From: Pseudomonas gingeri
GTDB taxonomy: Bacteria; Pseudomonadota; Gammaproteobacteria; Pseudomonadales; Pseudomonadaceae
Length of the DNA: 64,000 bases
Reading direction: 5' to 3'
Assembly (NCBI RefSeq): GCF_013386165.1
Contig: NZ_JACAOS010000003.1
Coordinates: 476,343 to 540,342 of the forward strand
The notes under the pieces were generated by a model that saw only the letters and a program-made list of their open reading frames with translations, was not told the origin of the DNA and ran no database searches. Shown here piece after piece: positions 52,322 to 61,596 of the stretch (its first letter is position 1; the number at the start of each line of letters is the position of its first letter). The translations under genes were made by a program, and so were the position numbers.

Positions 52322-53245
52322 ATGCTCTTGTTTTTTGCCCTGATCGCCATCGCCGTTGTGTGGGGATGGTGGACTTATCCCCGTGTGGGTGGGCTGTTGT
52401 CTGATGTGATTACACGACTGGAGGCGCGGCTCTCGCGCTTGAAGGAAGTCCCGGTGACGATTGAGCGCATGACCCTGGCGACGTTGCAGGGTGGGGTCGC
52501 CGGCAAGACCGCGCCGTTGCTGCTGATCCACGGTTTCAGTGCCGACAAGAATCTCTGGGCCCGCTTTGCACGGCATTTTGTCGGCGACCATCGGGTGATC
52601 ATTCCCGACCTGGCCGGGCACGGCAAAAGTGGCTTTGAGCGGGGCGCAGACTACAGCATCGAAGCCCAGGCGCAACGGATGATCGAGCTGCTGGACGCCA
52701 GCGGGATCGACAAGGTGCATGCGGTCGGCAGTTCCATGGGGGCCTACGTCGCCACTTGGCTGGCGGCACATCACCCGGAGCGGGTGCTGTCCCTGGCGCT
52801 GATGGGCCCGGTGGGGGTCAATCTGCCGCAGCCCAATGAAGTGGAAGAGTTGGTCAAACAGGGCCGTAATCCTTTCCTGATTCACTCGCGAGCGGAGTTC
52901 GACCGGTTCTTTTCCATGACCATGGCCTCGCCCCCCTGGATTCCAGGTGTGCTGTTGGCGGCAGAAGCGCAGGCTTATATCGAGCGACGCGATGAGCTGG
53001 CGGAGATCTTTGATGCTTTCCACGACAGTCCGAGAATGGAGCCCTGGCTGAGCAATATTAGTATTCCGACCCTGCTGTTGTGGGGCCGTGAAGACCGCAT
53101 GGTACCCCTGGCCAGCGCGCAAACCTGGATCGCGGGCATTCCCCACGCGCGCCTGGAATGCTGGGACGGGGTCGGGCATCTGCCGATGATCGAGCGGCCG
53201 GAGCAGACGGCCGCACAATATCGTGAGTTCCTGGCGGCCTTCTGA
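52322..53245 (+). CDS. Alpha/beta hydrolase, membrane-anchored
   Basis: A 307-residue hydrolase. A hydrophobic N-terminal helix (LLFFALIAIAVVWGWW) probably anchors it. The oxyanion segment LLIHGFSADKNLW is near 66-78, the nucleophile serine in GSSMGAY near 139-145, the acid aspartate in GREDRMVP near 255-262 and the catalytic histidine in GVGHLPM near 282-288. This is a complete triad of a lipase/esterase-like fold. The ATG at 52322 with GGAGA upstream is chosen over longer forms. Confidence 0.88.
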   Translation: MLLFFALIAIAVVWGWWTYPRVGGLLSDVITRLEARLSRLKEVPVTIERMTLATLQGGVAGKTAPLLLIHGFSADKNLWARFARHFVGDHRVIIPDLAGHGKSGFERGADYSIEAQAQRMIELLDASGIDKVHAVGSSMGAYVATWLAAHHPERVLSLALMGPVGVNLPQPNEVEELVKQGRNPFLIHSRAEFDRFFSMTMASPPWIPGVLLAAEAQAYIERRDELAEIFDAFHDSPRMEPWLSNISIPTLLLWGREDRMVPLASAQTWIAGIPHARLECWDGVGHLPMIERPEQTAAQYREFLAAF

Positions 53246-53427
53246 GGACGCGTCTTGATCACGCCCTCGGTGGCTGTTTCACCGGGGGCGTGCAGATGCA
53301 GCTCGTCCGATCCGATTATTTTTCCGGCGTGATGAATAAAACCCTCTGTGATGTGTTTGCCCTGATGTGGCACCTGCTTGCGCCGCATTTCCCTGGTCCG
53401 ACTTATTCCTCAAACAGAGAACACTCC

Positions 53428-53814
53428 ATGCTGAAGAAAATCACCCTCGTCGCTGCCGTTGCCATGACCGCCTTCTGCGGCGTGGCCTTTGCCGATGCGC
53501 CAGCCAAAGTCGCTGACACCGCCGGCGGCAAGGTTCTGGTCGATGCCAAGGGCATGACCCTGTACACCTTCACCAAGGACACCGCCGGCTCGGGCAAATC
53601 CGTGTGCAACGGGCCCTGCGCCAACAACTGGCCGCCGCTGCCCGTTGCCGCCGGTGCCAAGGCCGCCGATGGCTACACCATTGTCACCCGTGATGACGGT
53701 AGCAAGCAGTGGGCCTACAAGGACTTGCCGCTCTACGGCTGGGTCAAGGACAGCAAGCCGGGCGACACCACTGGCGAAGGTGTGAATTCGGTCTGGCACG
53801 TCGCCAAGCCTTGA
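53428..53814 (+). CDS. Exported COG4315-type repeat protein
   Basis: A 128-residue periplasmic protein with a signal peptide ending in FCGVAFA. The two Y-x-[FWY]-x-x-D repeats are LYTFTKD near 48-54 and LYGWVKD near 103-109, separated by CNGPCANNWPPL. This family of secreted or lipoprotein repeats has no established function. The ATG at 53428 gives a proper signal. It is probably a single-gene unit. Confidence 0.82.
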   Translation: MLKKITLVAAVAMTAFCGVAFADAPAKVADTAGGKVLVDAKGMTLYTFTKDTAGSGKSVCNGPCANNWPPLPVAAGAKAADGYTIVTRDDGSKQWAYKDLPLYGWVKDSKPGDTTGEGVNSVWHVAKP

Positions 53815-53896
53815 TCGGTAGCGCTGCGTAGCGGTCCTTGTCCGGCCGCCGATTGGCGCTCAGCCGCTCCTTTTCGCGAAGGCGCGGCGCGCTGGA

Positions 53897-54205
53897 TCAG
53901 GCCCGGGAGGACGCTGCGCGCACCTTGCCGAAGTGCACGCAAAGGTAAGTCCCTATCGCCAGTGCACCGAGCACCAGCAGGATAAACGTCGAATTGAAAC
54001 CGACAGTCACAGGCTGTCGCGACAGCAGAACCATCCCCACCAGCAGATTGAAGACACCCCAGAGAAAATTCACCAGCGGTGATGACGGGCCTTTGCCACG
54101 CGGTTTCGCAAAGGGCGTGGGAAAAACTTCGCCGCGCAGCCCGCTGCACAGATGCGGGAAAGCATTGCAGAGAAAAACACCGGCAAAAAAGGCTGTGATG
54201 GACAT
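53897..54205 (-). CDS. Small inner-membrane protein
   Basis: A 102-residue protein with three hydrophobic segments. These are ITAFFAGVFLCNAFPHL near 3-19, LVNFLWGVFNLLVGMVLL near 44-61 and TFILLVLGALAIGTYLCVHF near 73-92. No family was recognised. It starts 42 bases after the AbrB-type gene on the same strand and may share its transcript. Confidence 0.7.
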   Translation of the reverse strand: MSITAFFAGVFLCNAFPHLCSGLRGEVFPTPFAKPRGKGPSSPLVNFLWGVFNLLVGMVLLSRQPVTVGFNSTFILLVLGALAIGTYLCVHFGKVRAASSRA

Positions 54206-54247
54206 GGATCACCTATAGGCAAGGAGGCATGGATAAAGGCTGCAGGC

Positions 54248-55360
54248 TCACGTTTCAGTGGCACGGCCCGTTGGGGCGATGCGACGGGAGATGAAGGCCG
54301 CGATCGTCGGCCCGACCAGCAGTACGACGCCGAAGCGGGCCATCTGCATGGTCATGACAAAGGGCACGTCGACGTGGCTGGAGGCGGCGATGATCGCGAC
54401 GGAATCCGCACCGCCCGGGCTGGTCGCCAGGTAAGCGGTGAGCGGATCGATGCCGGCGGCAAAGACGAACACCGCAGCGAGGCAACCACAGATCATGATC
54501 AACACCAGGGTACTGGCGAGGATCGCCGGAAAGGCTTTCAGGGCGTATTTCACCAGCGGTCGGGTGAAGGGCAGGCCGATCCGCCAGCCGATAGCCGCAT
54601 AACCGAGTGCCAGCAACCAATGCGGCATCTCGATGCTGATCAAGCCCTGACGAGCGAGGAAGATACCGCCGAACATAGGCACCAGCAGGGCGGCGACCGG
54701 TATTTTTGCCAGGCGCGCCACCAGCGGGCCGGCGGCCACGAGGGGCAGGGTCTGGGCCAGCGGTAGCCAGTCAATACTTGGGAACCAGACCACCGAATGC
54801 ACCTCATGTACCACGCCGGCACCGGTGAAGTGGGTAATCAGCGTGGCGATCACCGCCACCAGGATCACGCGGGTGTACTGCATGCAGGCGACCAGCTGCG
54901 CGTCGGCCCCGGCATTCTCGGCCATGAGGATCATCACGGTGGCCGCACCGGGGCTCAGTCCCCAGATGGCGGTGGTCCCCGGTAGCACGCGCAGGCGCGT
55001 CAGACCCCATCCGAGCAAACCGCCGGCGACGATCACACCGACCACCCCGAGGACAAACAGCGGCCAATTGCCGACCGATGCACCGGCGAACGATTGCACC
55101 AGGGTTTTGGCAATCATGCAGCCCAGCAGGCCCTGAGCGAAGGCGGACGCCGAGCGCGGGACCTGTACTCGGGTGTCGATGAAGGTAATGGCGACGATAA
55201 CGGCGCCCAACATCGGGCCGAGCAGCAAGGCTGCCGGAATCCCGACCCAGGTCAGGGCCACGGCAAAGAGTGTCGACAGTCCCAGGAGCACGATCCACTG
55301 CCATGCCGAGGCGAGCTTGCCGGTGCTGGTAGTGGTGATATGAGTATCTGCGTTGGACAT
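54248..55360 (-). CDS. AbrB-family membrane protein (PF05145)
   Basis: A 370-residue integral membrane protein with about ten segments in two repeats. The repeat signatures AALLLGPMLGAVIVAI near 43-58 and SPGGADSVAIIAASSHVDVPFVM near 317-339 are the AbrB duplication pattern. AbrB was named as a putative regulator of aidB in E. coli, but the fold suggests a transporter, perhaps for ammonia-like substrates; the function is unproven. It is divergent from a TetR gene 109 bases away with a strong operator-like palindrome. Confidence 0.85.
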   Translation of the reverse strand: MSNADTHITTTSTGKLASAWQWIVLLGLSTLFAVALTWVGIPAALLLGPMLGAVIVAITFIDTRVQVPRSASAFAQGLLGCMIAKTLVQSFAGASVGNWPLFVLGVVGVIVAGGLLGWGLTRLRVLPGTTAIWGLSPGAATVMILMAENAGADAQLVACMQYTRVILVAVIATLITHFTGAGVVHEVHSVVWFPSIDWLPLAQTLPLVAAGPLVARLAKIPVAALLVPMFGGIFLARQGLISIEMPHWLLALGYAAIGWRIGLPFTRPLVKYALKAFPAILASTLVLIMICGCLAAVFVFAAGIDPLTAYLATSPGGADSVAIIAASSHVDVPFVMTMQMARFGVVLLVGPTIAAFISRRIAPTGRATET

Positions 55361-55426
55361 GCAAACCCCTGGATGGAGCCGGACGGGTGGCCGGGCGTTG
55401 CTTCGGGTCGGTGTGATGCTAGAATG

Positions 55427-55440
55427 AGAGGATATCCTCT
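55427..55440. promoter_or_regulatory. Perfect palindrome, probable TetR operator
   Basis: AGAGGATATCCTCT is a perfect 14-bp palindrome located 29 bases before the TetR start and 66 bases from the divergent AbrB-type gene. A second related site, AGGACATCCTCT, occurs at 55455-55466, next to the TetR ATG. Two copies around the promoter fit autorepression. Confidence 0.65.
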
Positions 55441-55469
55441 AGTAAAAATAGTGAAGGACATCCTCTCAT

Positions 55470-56075
55470 ATGTCAACAAAGCCAATCGCCAAAGGTCAGG
55501 AGCCCAAGCGAGCCAAGGGGCACATTCGTGTGGCGGCCATTCTGGAGGCGGGAGTCGAGTTATTTTCGGAAAAGGGTTTTGACGCAACGACGATGACGGA
55601 GATCGCCGCGCGTTCCGGGACGGCGATTGCCTCGCTGTATCGGTTCTTCCCGACCAAGGAGTCCGTGGCTGAGGCGCTGCTGATGAATTACGTCGAGCAC
55701 GCCCTGCAATCCCTCGCTGAGCTGGCCTCGCAAGCCCACGGCATGACAGCGTCGGAACTGGCGTCGGCGTTTGTCGATTTCAGTCTCGCGCTGCAGTCCC
55801 GGCGTCAGTTCGCTATCAATCTGGTGGATGTCGCGGGGGCCAGCGAAAGCCGCAGGCAGCAGTTTCGCAAGGCCATGGTGGACGGCATCGAGGCGGCACT
55901 GCGCGAGGTGATTCCGGCCCTGTCCGCGGCCAAGTCCAAGGCTGTGGCCGTGACGCTGTTGAACGTGTTCAAGGGCCTCGGGCGGATCAGCGAGGAGACG
56001 CCGGCCACACAACGGGTGCTGGTGGCCGAGACCAAGGACATGGTTCGGCTTTATCTGGCGGCGCTGGAAGCCTAG
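55470..56075 (+). CDS. TetR-family regulator
   Basis: A 201-residue TetR protein. The helix-turn-helix spans about 17-65 (HIRVAAILEAGVELFSEKGF, then MTEIAARSGTAIASLYRFFP). A helical ligand domain follows, with SAFVDFSLALQSRRQFAINL. It is divergent from the AbrB-type transporter and likely represses it through the palindromic site in between. Start at ATG 55470 is the only good option. Confidence 0.9.
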   Translation: MSTKPIAKGQEPKRAKGHIRVAAILEAGVELFSEKGFDATTMTEIAARSGTAIASLYRFFPTKESVAEALLMNYVEHALQSLAELASQAHGMTASELASAFVDFSLALQSRRQFAINLVDVAGASESRRQQFRKAMVDGIEAALREVIPALSAAKSKAVAVTLLNVFKGLGRISEETPATQRVLVAETKDMVRLYLAALEA

Positions 56076-56130
56076 GTCTATAGCACGGCGCCGTTCAGCG
56101 CCTTGACCGGCAAGGAAAAAAGCACAGTAC

Positions 56131-56910
56131 TCAGGCTTGTTTGTCCCGCACCTCGAACACCTCTTTCAGCACGGGTATCGCCGACATCGCTTTTGGCCAG
56201 CCCACATAAAACGCCAGATGGGTCACCACCTCCGCGGCCTGCGCTCGGGTCAAGCCATTGTCCATCGCCCGGTTCAAGTGGAAGGGCAGTTGAGCGGCCT
56301 GCCCTTGGGTGATCAATGTGGCCACGGTGATCAGGCTGCGATCACGTGGCGTCAGGTCGGTCTGGCGCCATAGATCGGCGAACAGGACGTCATTGGTGTA
56401 GTGCGAAAGCCCGGGCGCAACGACACCGACATTCGCCTCGACGAGGGCTCGGCGCTTGGCCTCGGCCACGGGTTCGAGCGTCAGCAGCTCTTTGGCTGGT
56501 GGGGCAATCTGGTCAGCGGGAATCTGCCGTTCAGTGAACACCTGCCGGGCCACACCGGCCGCCGACATCGTATTCGGCCAACCGCAGTAGAACGCCAGAT
56601 GAGTGATCAGCGCGCTGATTTCACTTGGCTTCACGCCGTTGTCGAGGCCCAGCTCGATGTGTCCGCTGAGCTGTGCGCTCTGTCCGCTGGACACCAGCGC
56701 GGCAAGGGTGATCAGGCTGCGGTCGCGGGGCTCCAGTTCCTCGCGCTTCCAGACTTCGCCGAAGAGTAGCTCGGTGGTGTAGTTGTACAACTGGGGTGTG
56801 GCTTCCAGTACATCCGGCGAGGGTTTTGGGTCAGGTCGTGGCCGGCCTTGGTCGGCGTCGACCATGGCCGAGAAACACAGTGTGGCGAAGGTGCTGGCTA
56901 ACAGTTTCAT
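56131..56910 (-). CDS. Exported tandem carboxymuconolactone decarboxylase-fold protein
   Basis: A 259-residue protein with a short N-terminal signal (ending near MVDA) and two CMD repeats: EPRDRSLITLAALVSSGQSA with ALITHLAFYCGWPNTMSA, and TPRDRSLITVATLITQGQAA with EVVTHLAFYVGWPKAMSA. No CxxC pair is present, so AhpD-type peroxidase activity is not expected. The fold may bind a small lactone or peroxide. It is divergent from a LysR gene 193 bases away. Confidence 0.85.
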   Translation of the reverse strand: MKLLASTFATLCFSAMVDADQGRPRPDPKPSPDVLEATPQLYNYTTELLFGEVWKREELEPRDRSLITLAALVSSGQSAQLSGHIELGLDNGVKPSEISALITHLAFYCGWPNTMSAAGVARQVFTERQIPADQIAPPAKELLTLEPVAEAKRRALVEANVGVVAPGLSHYTNDVLFADLWRQTDLTPRDRSLITVATLITQGQAAQLPFHLNRAMDNGLTRAQAAEVVTHLAFYVGWPKAMSAIPVLKEVFEVRDKQA

Positions 56911-57103
56911 CGAGTCGACTCCTGAGATGAGTGGTCATCAAGGGTGATACCGCAGGGGCAAGACGGCGTTGCGTAACAAGAGTTTAAGAAAACTGGATAG
57001 ATTCATTAAGTTCATTAACCCGCATGCAGTCATAAACAGGGCTCATGAATGATCCGAGGGTTATGGCGCTATAATTCCGGAAATTCATGGCAGGCATTCA
57101 TCA

Positions 57104-58003
57104 ATGGCCCGGGAAAGTTACAACGATCTGCTGGCGTTTCTGGCCGTTACCCGCGAGCGCAGTTTCACCCGTGCCGCCGCCCAGCTCGGCGTCTCGCAAT
57201 CCGCTCTTAGCCACACCATCCGCGCCCTGGAGACACGCCTCGGCGTTCGCTTGCTGACCCGCACCACCCGTAGTGTGGCGCCGACCGAGGCGGGCGAGCA
57301 GTTGTACAACAACCTGGCGCCGCGCTTTGAAGAGATCGACGCGGGCCTGGCCGAGGTCATCGAACTGCGCGACAGCCCACGGGGCACCATCCGCATCACC
57401 GCCACCGATTACGCGGCCAACAGCGTGTTATGGCCGAGGTTGGCGCCGTTCATGTCGCAGTACCCCGATATCAAGGTCGAAATCATGACCGACTATGGGC
57501 TGACCGATATCGTTGCCGAGCGCTACGACATCGGTGTACGCCTGGGGGATCAGGTGGCCCAGGACATGATTGCGGTACGCGTCGCTCCAGACCTGCGAAT
57601 GGTCATCGTCGCCGCGCCGTCCTACCTGCAGGCCCATCCGGCACCACGCAAGCCTGACGATCTGGCCCAGCACAACTGCATCAACTTGCGCTTGCCCACC
57701 CACGGCGGTTGTTATCCCTGGGAGCTGAAAAAGGGCAAGACCGAACGGCAGGTTCGCGTAGAGGGGCAACTGACCTTCAACAGCTCCTATCAGATGCTCG
57801 AAGCAGCGCTCAGCGGTTGCGGGTTGGCGTTCATTCCGCAAGAGCTCGCCGCCGCCCATGTTGCTGCCGGACGCCTGCAATGGGTGCTCGAAGATTGGTT
57901 TCCGACCTTTCCCGGATTGCACATCTACTACCCCAGCCGGCGGCAGTCGTCTCGTGCGCTGGCCCTGGTGATCGCGGCCCTGCGCTATTCCGAGGATTCA
58001 TGA
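57104..58003 (+). CDS. LysR-family transcriptional regulator
   Basis: A 299-residue LysR protein. The helix-turn-helix SFTRAAAQLGVSQSALSHTIRALE lies at about 20-43 and the effector domain follows, with TATDYAANSVLWPRLAPFMSQ. It is of the DmlR/CrgA-like type often coupled to oxidoreductases. It probably controls the divergent CMD-like gene and/or the aldo/keto reductase gene 124 bases downstream. Confidence 0.9.
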   Translation: MARESYNDLLAFLAVTRERSFTRAAAQLGVSQSALSHTIRALETRLGVRLLTRTTRSVAPTEAGEQLYNNLAPRFEEIDAGLAEVIELRDSPRGTIRITATDYAANSVLWPRLAPFMSQYPDIKVEIMTDYGLTDIVAERYDIGVRLGDQVAQDMIAVRVAPDLRMVIVAAPSYLQAHPAPRKPDDLAQHNCINLRLPTHGGCYPWELKKGKTERQVRVEGQLTFNSSYQMLEAALSGCGLAFIPQELAAAHVAAGRLQWVLEDWFPTFPGLHIYYPSRRQSSRALALVIAALRYSEDS

Positions 58004-58127
58004 GGCTTGCTCATGACCGAATCCGCCTTTTCGGTCTTAATCATCAATTGGCTTGTGACTAGGATGGCTGCACGGCTTTGAGCTCTGGCTCGGCCATCCT
58101 GTTTCAACGTTGATATGAAGGTGACCG

Positions 58128-59138
58128 ATGAACTACCGCTATCTGGGCCGTAGTGCCTTGAAAGTTTCTCCCCTGTGCCTGGGTGCCATGATGTTTGGTG
58201 GCGAGACCGACGAGGCCACCTCCCGGCGCATCATCGACAAGGCTGGCGCCAGCGGCATCAACTTTATCGACACCGCTGATGCCTATCACGCCGGGCGTTC
58301 CGAAGCCGTGGTGGGGCGTGCGATTGCCGAGCAGCGGGATCGTTGGGTGCTGGCCACCAAGTTTGGCTATCCGTCGTCCGCGAGCGCCGGCCCGAACGAG
58401 CAGGGCCAGTCGCGTAAATGGATCATGCAAAGCGTCGAGGCCAGTCTCAAGCGTCTGGGCACGGACTACATCGATGTCCTGTATTTCCATCGGGCCCTGA
58501 CGGATGCACCGATGGAGGAGGGGATTCGTGCCGTGGGTGACCTGATTCGCCAAGGCAAGATCCGCTACTACGGTGTGTCCAATTTCCACGGTTGGCGCAT
58601 TGCGGAAATGGTCCGCATCGCCGACCAGTTGGGCATCGAACGGCCGGTGGTCAGCCAGCCGCTGTACAACCTCGTCAACCGCACGGCGGAAGTCGAGCAA
58701 CTGCCGGTGGCGGGCAATTATGGGTTGGGTGTCGTGCCTTACAGTCCCTTGGCGCGTGGCGTGTTGAGCGGCAAATATGCGCTGGATGCACCGCCACCCG
58801 CGGACACCCGCGCAGGGCGTGGCGACAAGCGTATCCAGCAGACCGAATGGCGCCCGGAGTCATTGGAAATTGCCCAGACCATTGCCCGTCATGCGGCTGA
58901 GCGCGGCACCACTTCAGTTGCTTTTGCCATTGCCTGGGTGTTGAAAAACTCGTTGATCAGTTCGGCCATCGCCGGTCCGCGTACCGAGGCGCATTGGGAC
59001 AGTTATATGGACTCACTCGAGTTGGAGCTAGGGCCAGACGACGAGAAACTGGTCGACGGCCTGGTTGTGCCTGGGCATGCGTCGACCCATGGTTTTACGG
59101 ATCCGGGGTATCCGGTAGAGGGTCGCAGGGTACTTTGA
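58128..59138 (+). CDS. Aldo/keto reductase
   Basis: A 336-residue NADPH-dependent reductase of the YghZ/PerR-like group. The catalytic tetrad is evident: D in FIDTADAYH with Y shortly after, K in VLATKFG, and H in LYFHRAL. The start NYRYLGRSALKVSPLCLGAM is typical. The substrate is a carbonyl compound of unknown identity. The ATG at 58128 has AAGGTG upstream. Confidence 0.92.
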   Translation: MNYRYLGRSALKVSPLCLGAMMFGGETDEATSRRIIDKAGASGINFIDTADAYHAGRSEAVVGRAIAEQRDRWVLATKFGYPSSASAGPNEQGQSRKWIMQSVEASLKRLGTDYIDVLYFHRALTDAPMEEGIRAVGDLIRQGKIRYYGVSNFHGWRIAEMVRIADQLGIERPVVSQPLYNLVNRTAEVEQLPVAGNYGLGVVPYSPLARGVLSGKYALDAPPPADTRAGRGDKRIQQTEWRPESLEIAQTIARHAAERGTTSVAFAIAWVLKNSLISSAIAGPRTEAHWDSYMDSLELELGPDDEKLVDGLVVPGHASTHGFTDPGYPVEGRRVL

Positions 59139-59156
59139 ACGGCTGGCCATTTGCAT

Positions 59157-60086
59157 TCAGCTCCCGTCTTCAGGATAGGCTTCCTGGCATACCGAAATGA
59201 TGCAATTCCGCAGGCTGCGATGTAGCGGATCAGCGTCCATACGGGGATGCCACATCGCCGATATCTGGAAGCGAGGGAGGCGCGCGGGGAGGTCAAAGTT
59301 GATCAGCTCCAAAGAGGAACCCTCCCAACGAGCACTCCCCAGGCTGGAGCGTGGCACGACAGCGACAAGCTCTGATCGGCGGGCGATCCGCATTGCATCG
59401 GTGTAGCCCGGCACCACCACGGTGATCCTGCGCTTGAGTCCACTGGACTCAAGCGCATGGGTGAGCGGTTCGATTGCATTCCCCTCTTGCAGCGCCACAA
59501 CATGATTGAAGGCGGCAAAACTCTGCGCTGTCACCTGTTTGCTTGCCAGGATCGGATGTCCGACGCGAACGGCCCCGACATACGCATCATGAAAAAGGAA
59601 CCGGGTACGAATCTCCGGTGCAGAGGTTCCAAGCAAGCCGATATCCAGGTCTATCGTTCCCTCACGAAGCGGTTGCGCATCTTTGTCGGGGCGAGCTTCG
59701 AACCGCAGACAGATGCGTGGTGCCAGGTGGGTGACCGCCGTTACCAGCGGGCCGGACAGACACGCCATGAATGATTGGCTGGCACGGACGGTGAAGGTAC
59801 CTTCGACCGATGCCATATCAACGGCACTGACCTGCGGTCGCAGCATGGCCCGAGCATTACGGGTCAACTCGTGAACCTGATCACGCAGTTCCAAAGCACG
59901 AGGCGTAGGCACGAGTCCACGTCCGGCGCGCACGAGCAGGGGATCTCCAGTGGCGGCGCGCAAGCGCGTCAGCGTGCGACTCATGGCCGAAGTGCTGAGA
60001 CTCAAGCGTTGAGCAGCACCGGTTACGCTGCATTCGGCAAGCAACATATCAAGGGCCAGGAGAAGATTCAGATCAATGTCGCTCAT
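59157..60086 (-). CDS. LysR-family regulator, NodD/NahR-like subgroup
   Basis: A 309-residue LysR protein whose start IDLNLLLALDMLLAECSVTG and helix-turn-helix STSAMSRTLTRLRAATGDPL fit the NodD/NahR subgroup. It is divergent from an SDR gene 132 bases away and likely controls it. The end of the gene lies 18 bases from the aldo/keto reductase stop. Confidence 0.9.
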   Translation of the reverse strand: MSDIDLNLLLALDMLLAECSVTGAAQRLSLSTSAMSRTLTRLRAATGDPLLVRAGRGLVPTPRALELRDQVHELTRNARAMLRPQVSAVDMASVEGTFTVRASQSFMACLSGPLVTAVTHLAPRICLRFEARPDKDAQPLREGTIDLDIGLLGTSAPEIRTRFLFHDAYVGAVRVGHPILASKQVTAQSFAAFNHVVALQEGNAIEPLTHALESSGLKRRITVVVPGYTDAMRIARRSELVAVVPRSSLGSARWEGSSLELINFDLPARLPRFQISAMWHPRMDADPLHRSLRNCIISVCQEAYPEDGS

Positions 60087-60218
60087 AGAAGTCCCGCTGA
60101 GAGAGGTCTGCCGGATGAGGCGTCTAATGCAACTATATTGTGATTTCCTTGCGTCTACCGCTTTTTGTCTCTCCCTCCTATAGTCAAGGCGATCGCAACG
60201 AATAAGGAAACATGAATC

Positions 60219-60935
60219 ATGTCCAGCAATGAATCCACCACCCCGCCTCGGACACTTCTTATCATCGGTGCCTCACGGGGTATCGGCCATGCAATGGCGG
60301 CGGAGTTCCTGGAGAGGGGGTGGAACGTCGTGGGTACGGTCCGAGGCACTGCCAAAACGCAACTGCATGGCTTGGCCGCCGAACACAAAGGCCGTGTCGA
60401 GATCGAGTCTCTCGACATCACCCAACCCGACGAAATCGAAGCCTTGCGAGGACGCCTTGCCGGCAGAAGCTTCGATATGCTTTTCGTCAATGCGGGTACT
60501 GCCAATCAGAATCAGGACGAAACCATTGCAGAAGTGGCAACGGACGATTTTGTTCGAGTCATGATCACCAATGCGCTTAGCCCAATGCGGGTGATTGAAG
60601 GCCTGCAATCCCTTGTGCCTGCTAGCGGGCTGATCGGCATCATGTCGTCGGGACAAGGTAGCGTGAGTAATAACGAGAAAGGCGGCCACGAGGTTTATCG
60701 CGGGAGCAAGGCAGCACTGAACATGTATATGCGTAGTTATGCGGCACGGAACGCCGAAGATCCTCGTGCCTTGGTGCTCATGGCGCCAGGCTGGATCCGT
60801 ACAGACCTCGGAGGTTCAACCGCCCCATTCAGTCTGGAGGAAACCGTCCCGAAAATCGTCAGTACCTTGCTCGCGCAGCAAGGCGAGCCAGGCCTGCGAT
60901 ATGTCGACCGAGAAGGTAAAACCGTCCCGTGGTGA
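60219..60935 (+). CDS. SDR-family oxidoreductase, CsgA-like
   Basis: A 238-residue SDR. TLLIIGASRGIGHAMAAEFL near 12-31 is the cofactor motif, FVNAGTANQNQ near 90-100, and the catalytic YRGSK in EVYRGSKAALNMYMRS near 156-171 is intact. It resembles C-factor-like SDRs, whose physiological substrates are poorly known. It is divergent from the LysR gene and probably its target. Confidence 0.85.
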   Translation: MSSNESTTPPRTLLIIGASRGIGHAMAAEFLERGWNVVGTVRGTAKTQLHGLAAEHKGRVEIESLDITQPDEIEALRGRLAGRSFDMLFVNAGTANQNQDETIAEVATDDFVRVMITNALSPMRVIEGLQSLVPASGLIGIMSSGQGSVSNNEKGGHEVYRGSKAALNMYMRSYAARNAEDPRALVLMAPGWIRTDLGGSTAPFSLEETVPKIVSTLLAQQGEPGLRYVDREGKTVPW

Positions 60936-61051
60936 TGACTCAACGGTGGGCCCTGCACTCCAGCATTGTCAGTTGGACAGCCCACGCGGATGACTTGGCC
61001 GGACGGATACCGATATTCTGTCGGGCTTAACTTTCCAACGCAGATCGTGCT

Positions 61052-61444
61052 ATGTCCAGGCTGTCCTTTGCCATTCGCCTGTTGTTCGCCTGTTGCCTGT
61101 TGGTGGCCACCGCCAACCATATGCGAGCAGATTTACAGCATGGGTTGCTCTGGGACTATGGCTACGGCGAGAGCGCCCATTGGGCCAGTCGTGTGTTCTG
61201 GGGCGCGCTGACATTCCTTGATCCGTTGGCTGCGCTGCTGCTGTTTATTAAGCCTCGAACGGGCATTGTCCTGACCGCTGCGATTATCGTGGCGGACGTT
61301 GCTCACAACACCTACTACGTCGCGCTGAATCAGCAGTGGCTGGCGTCTTTCTACCTGTCTCAGGTGGCCTTTCTTATTGCGGTGGCCCTGCTTTCACCCA
61401 TGGTCTGGCAGGGCACTCCAAGTCGTCTGCACCCCGATTCTTAG
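61052..61444 (+). CDS. Small membrane protein, unknown function
   Basis: A 130-residue protein with about four transmembrane segments. Recognisable parts are AIRLLFACCLLVATANHMRADL, VFWGALTFLDPLAALLLFI, GIVLTAAIIVADVAHNTYYV and FYLSQVAFLIAVALLSPMVW. No named family is recognised. It could be coupled to the SDR upstream, but 116 bases separate them. Confidence 0.7.
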   Translation: MSRLSFAIRLLFACCLLVATANHMRADLQHGLLWDYGYGESAHWASRVFWGALTFLDPLAALLLFIKPRTGIVLTAAIIVADVAHNTYYVALNQQWLASFYLSQVAFLIAVALLSPMVWQGTPSRLHPDS

Positions 61445-61596
61445 GCCTTATCAAGCTGAACGGCTGCTGAACGACCTTCGGGTAGAGGCGAATCAGGAGG
61501 GATGCCACCCGGTAAACCATGCCGTCTCTGATATCGTCTGGCCATTATTTATGTTCAGGCGTTGGGCCAAATAAATTTAGCAAGGGATAATGCGAT

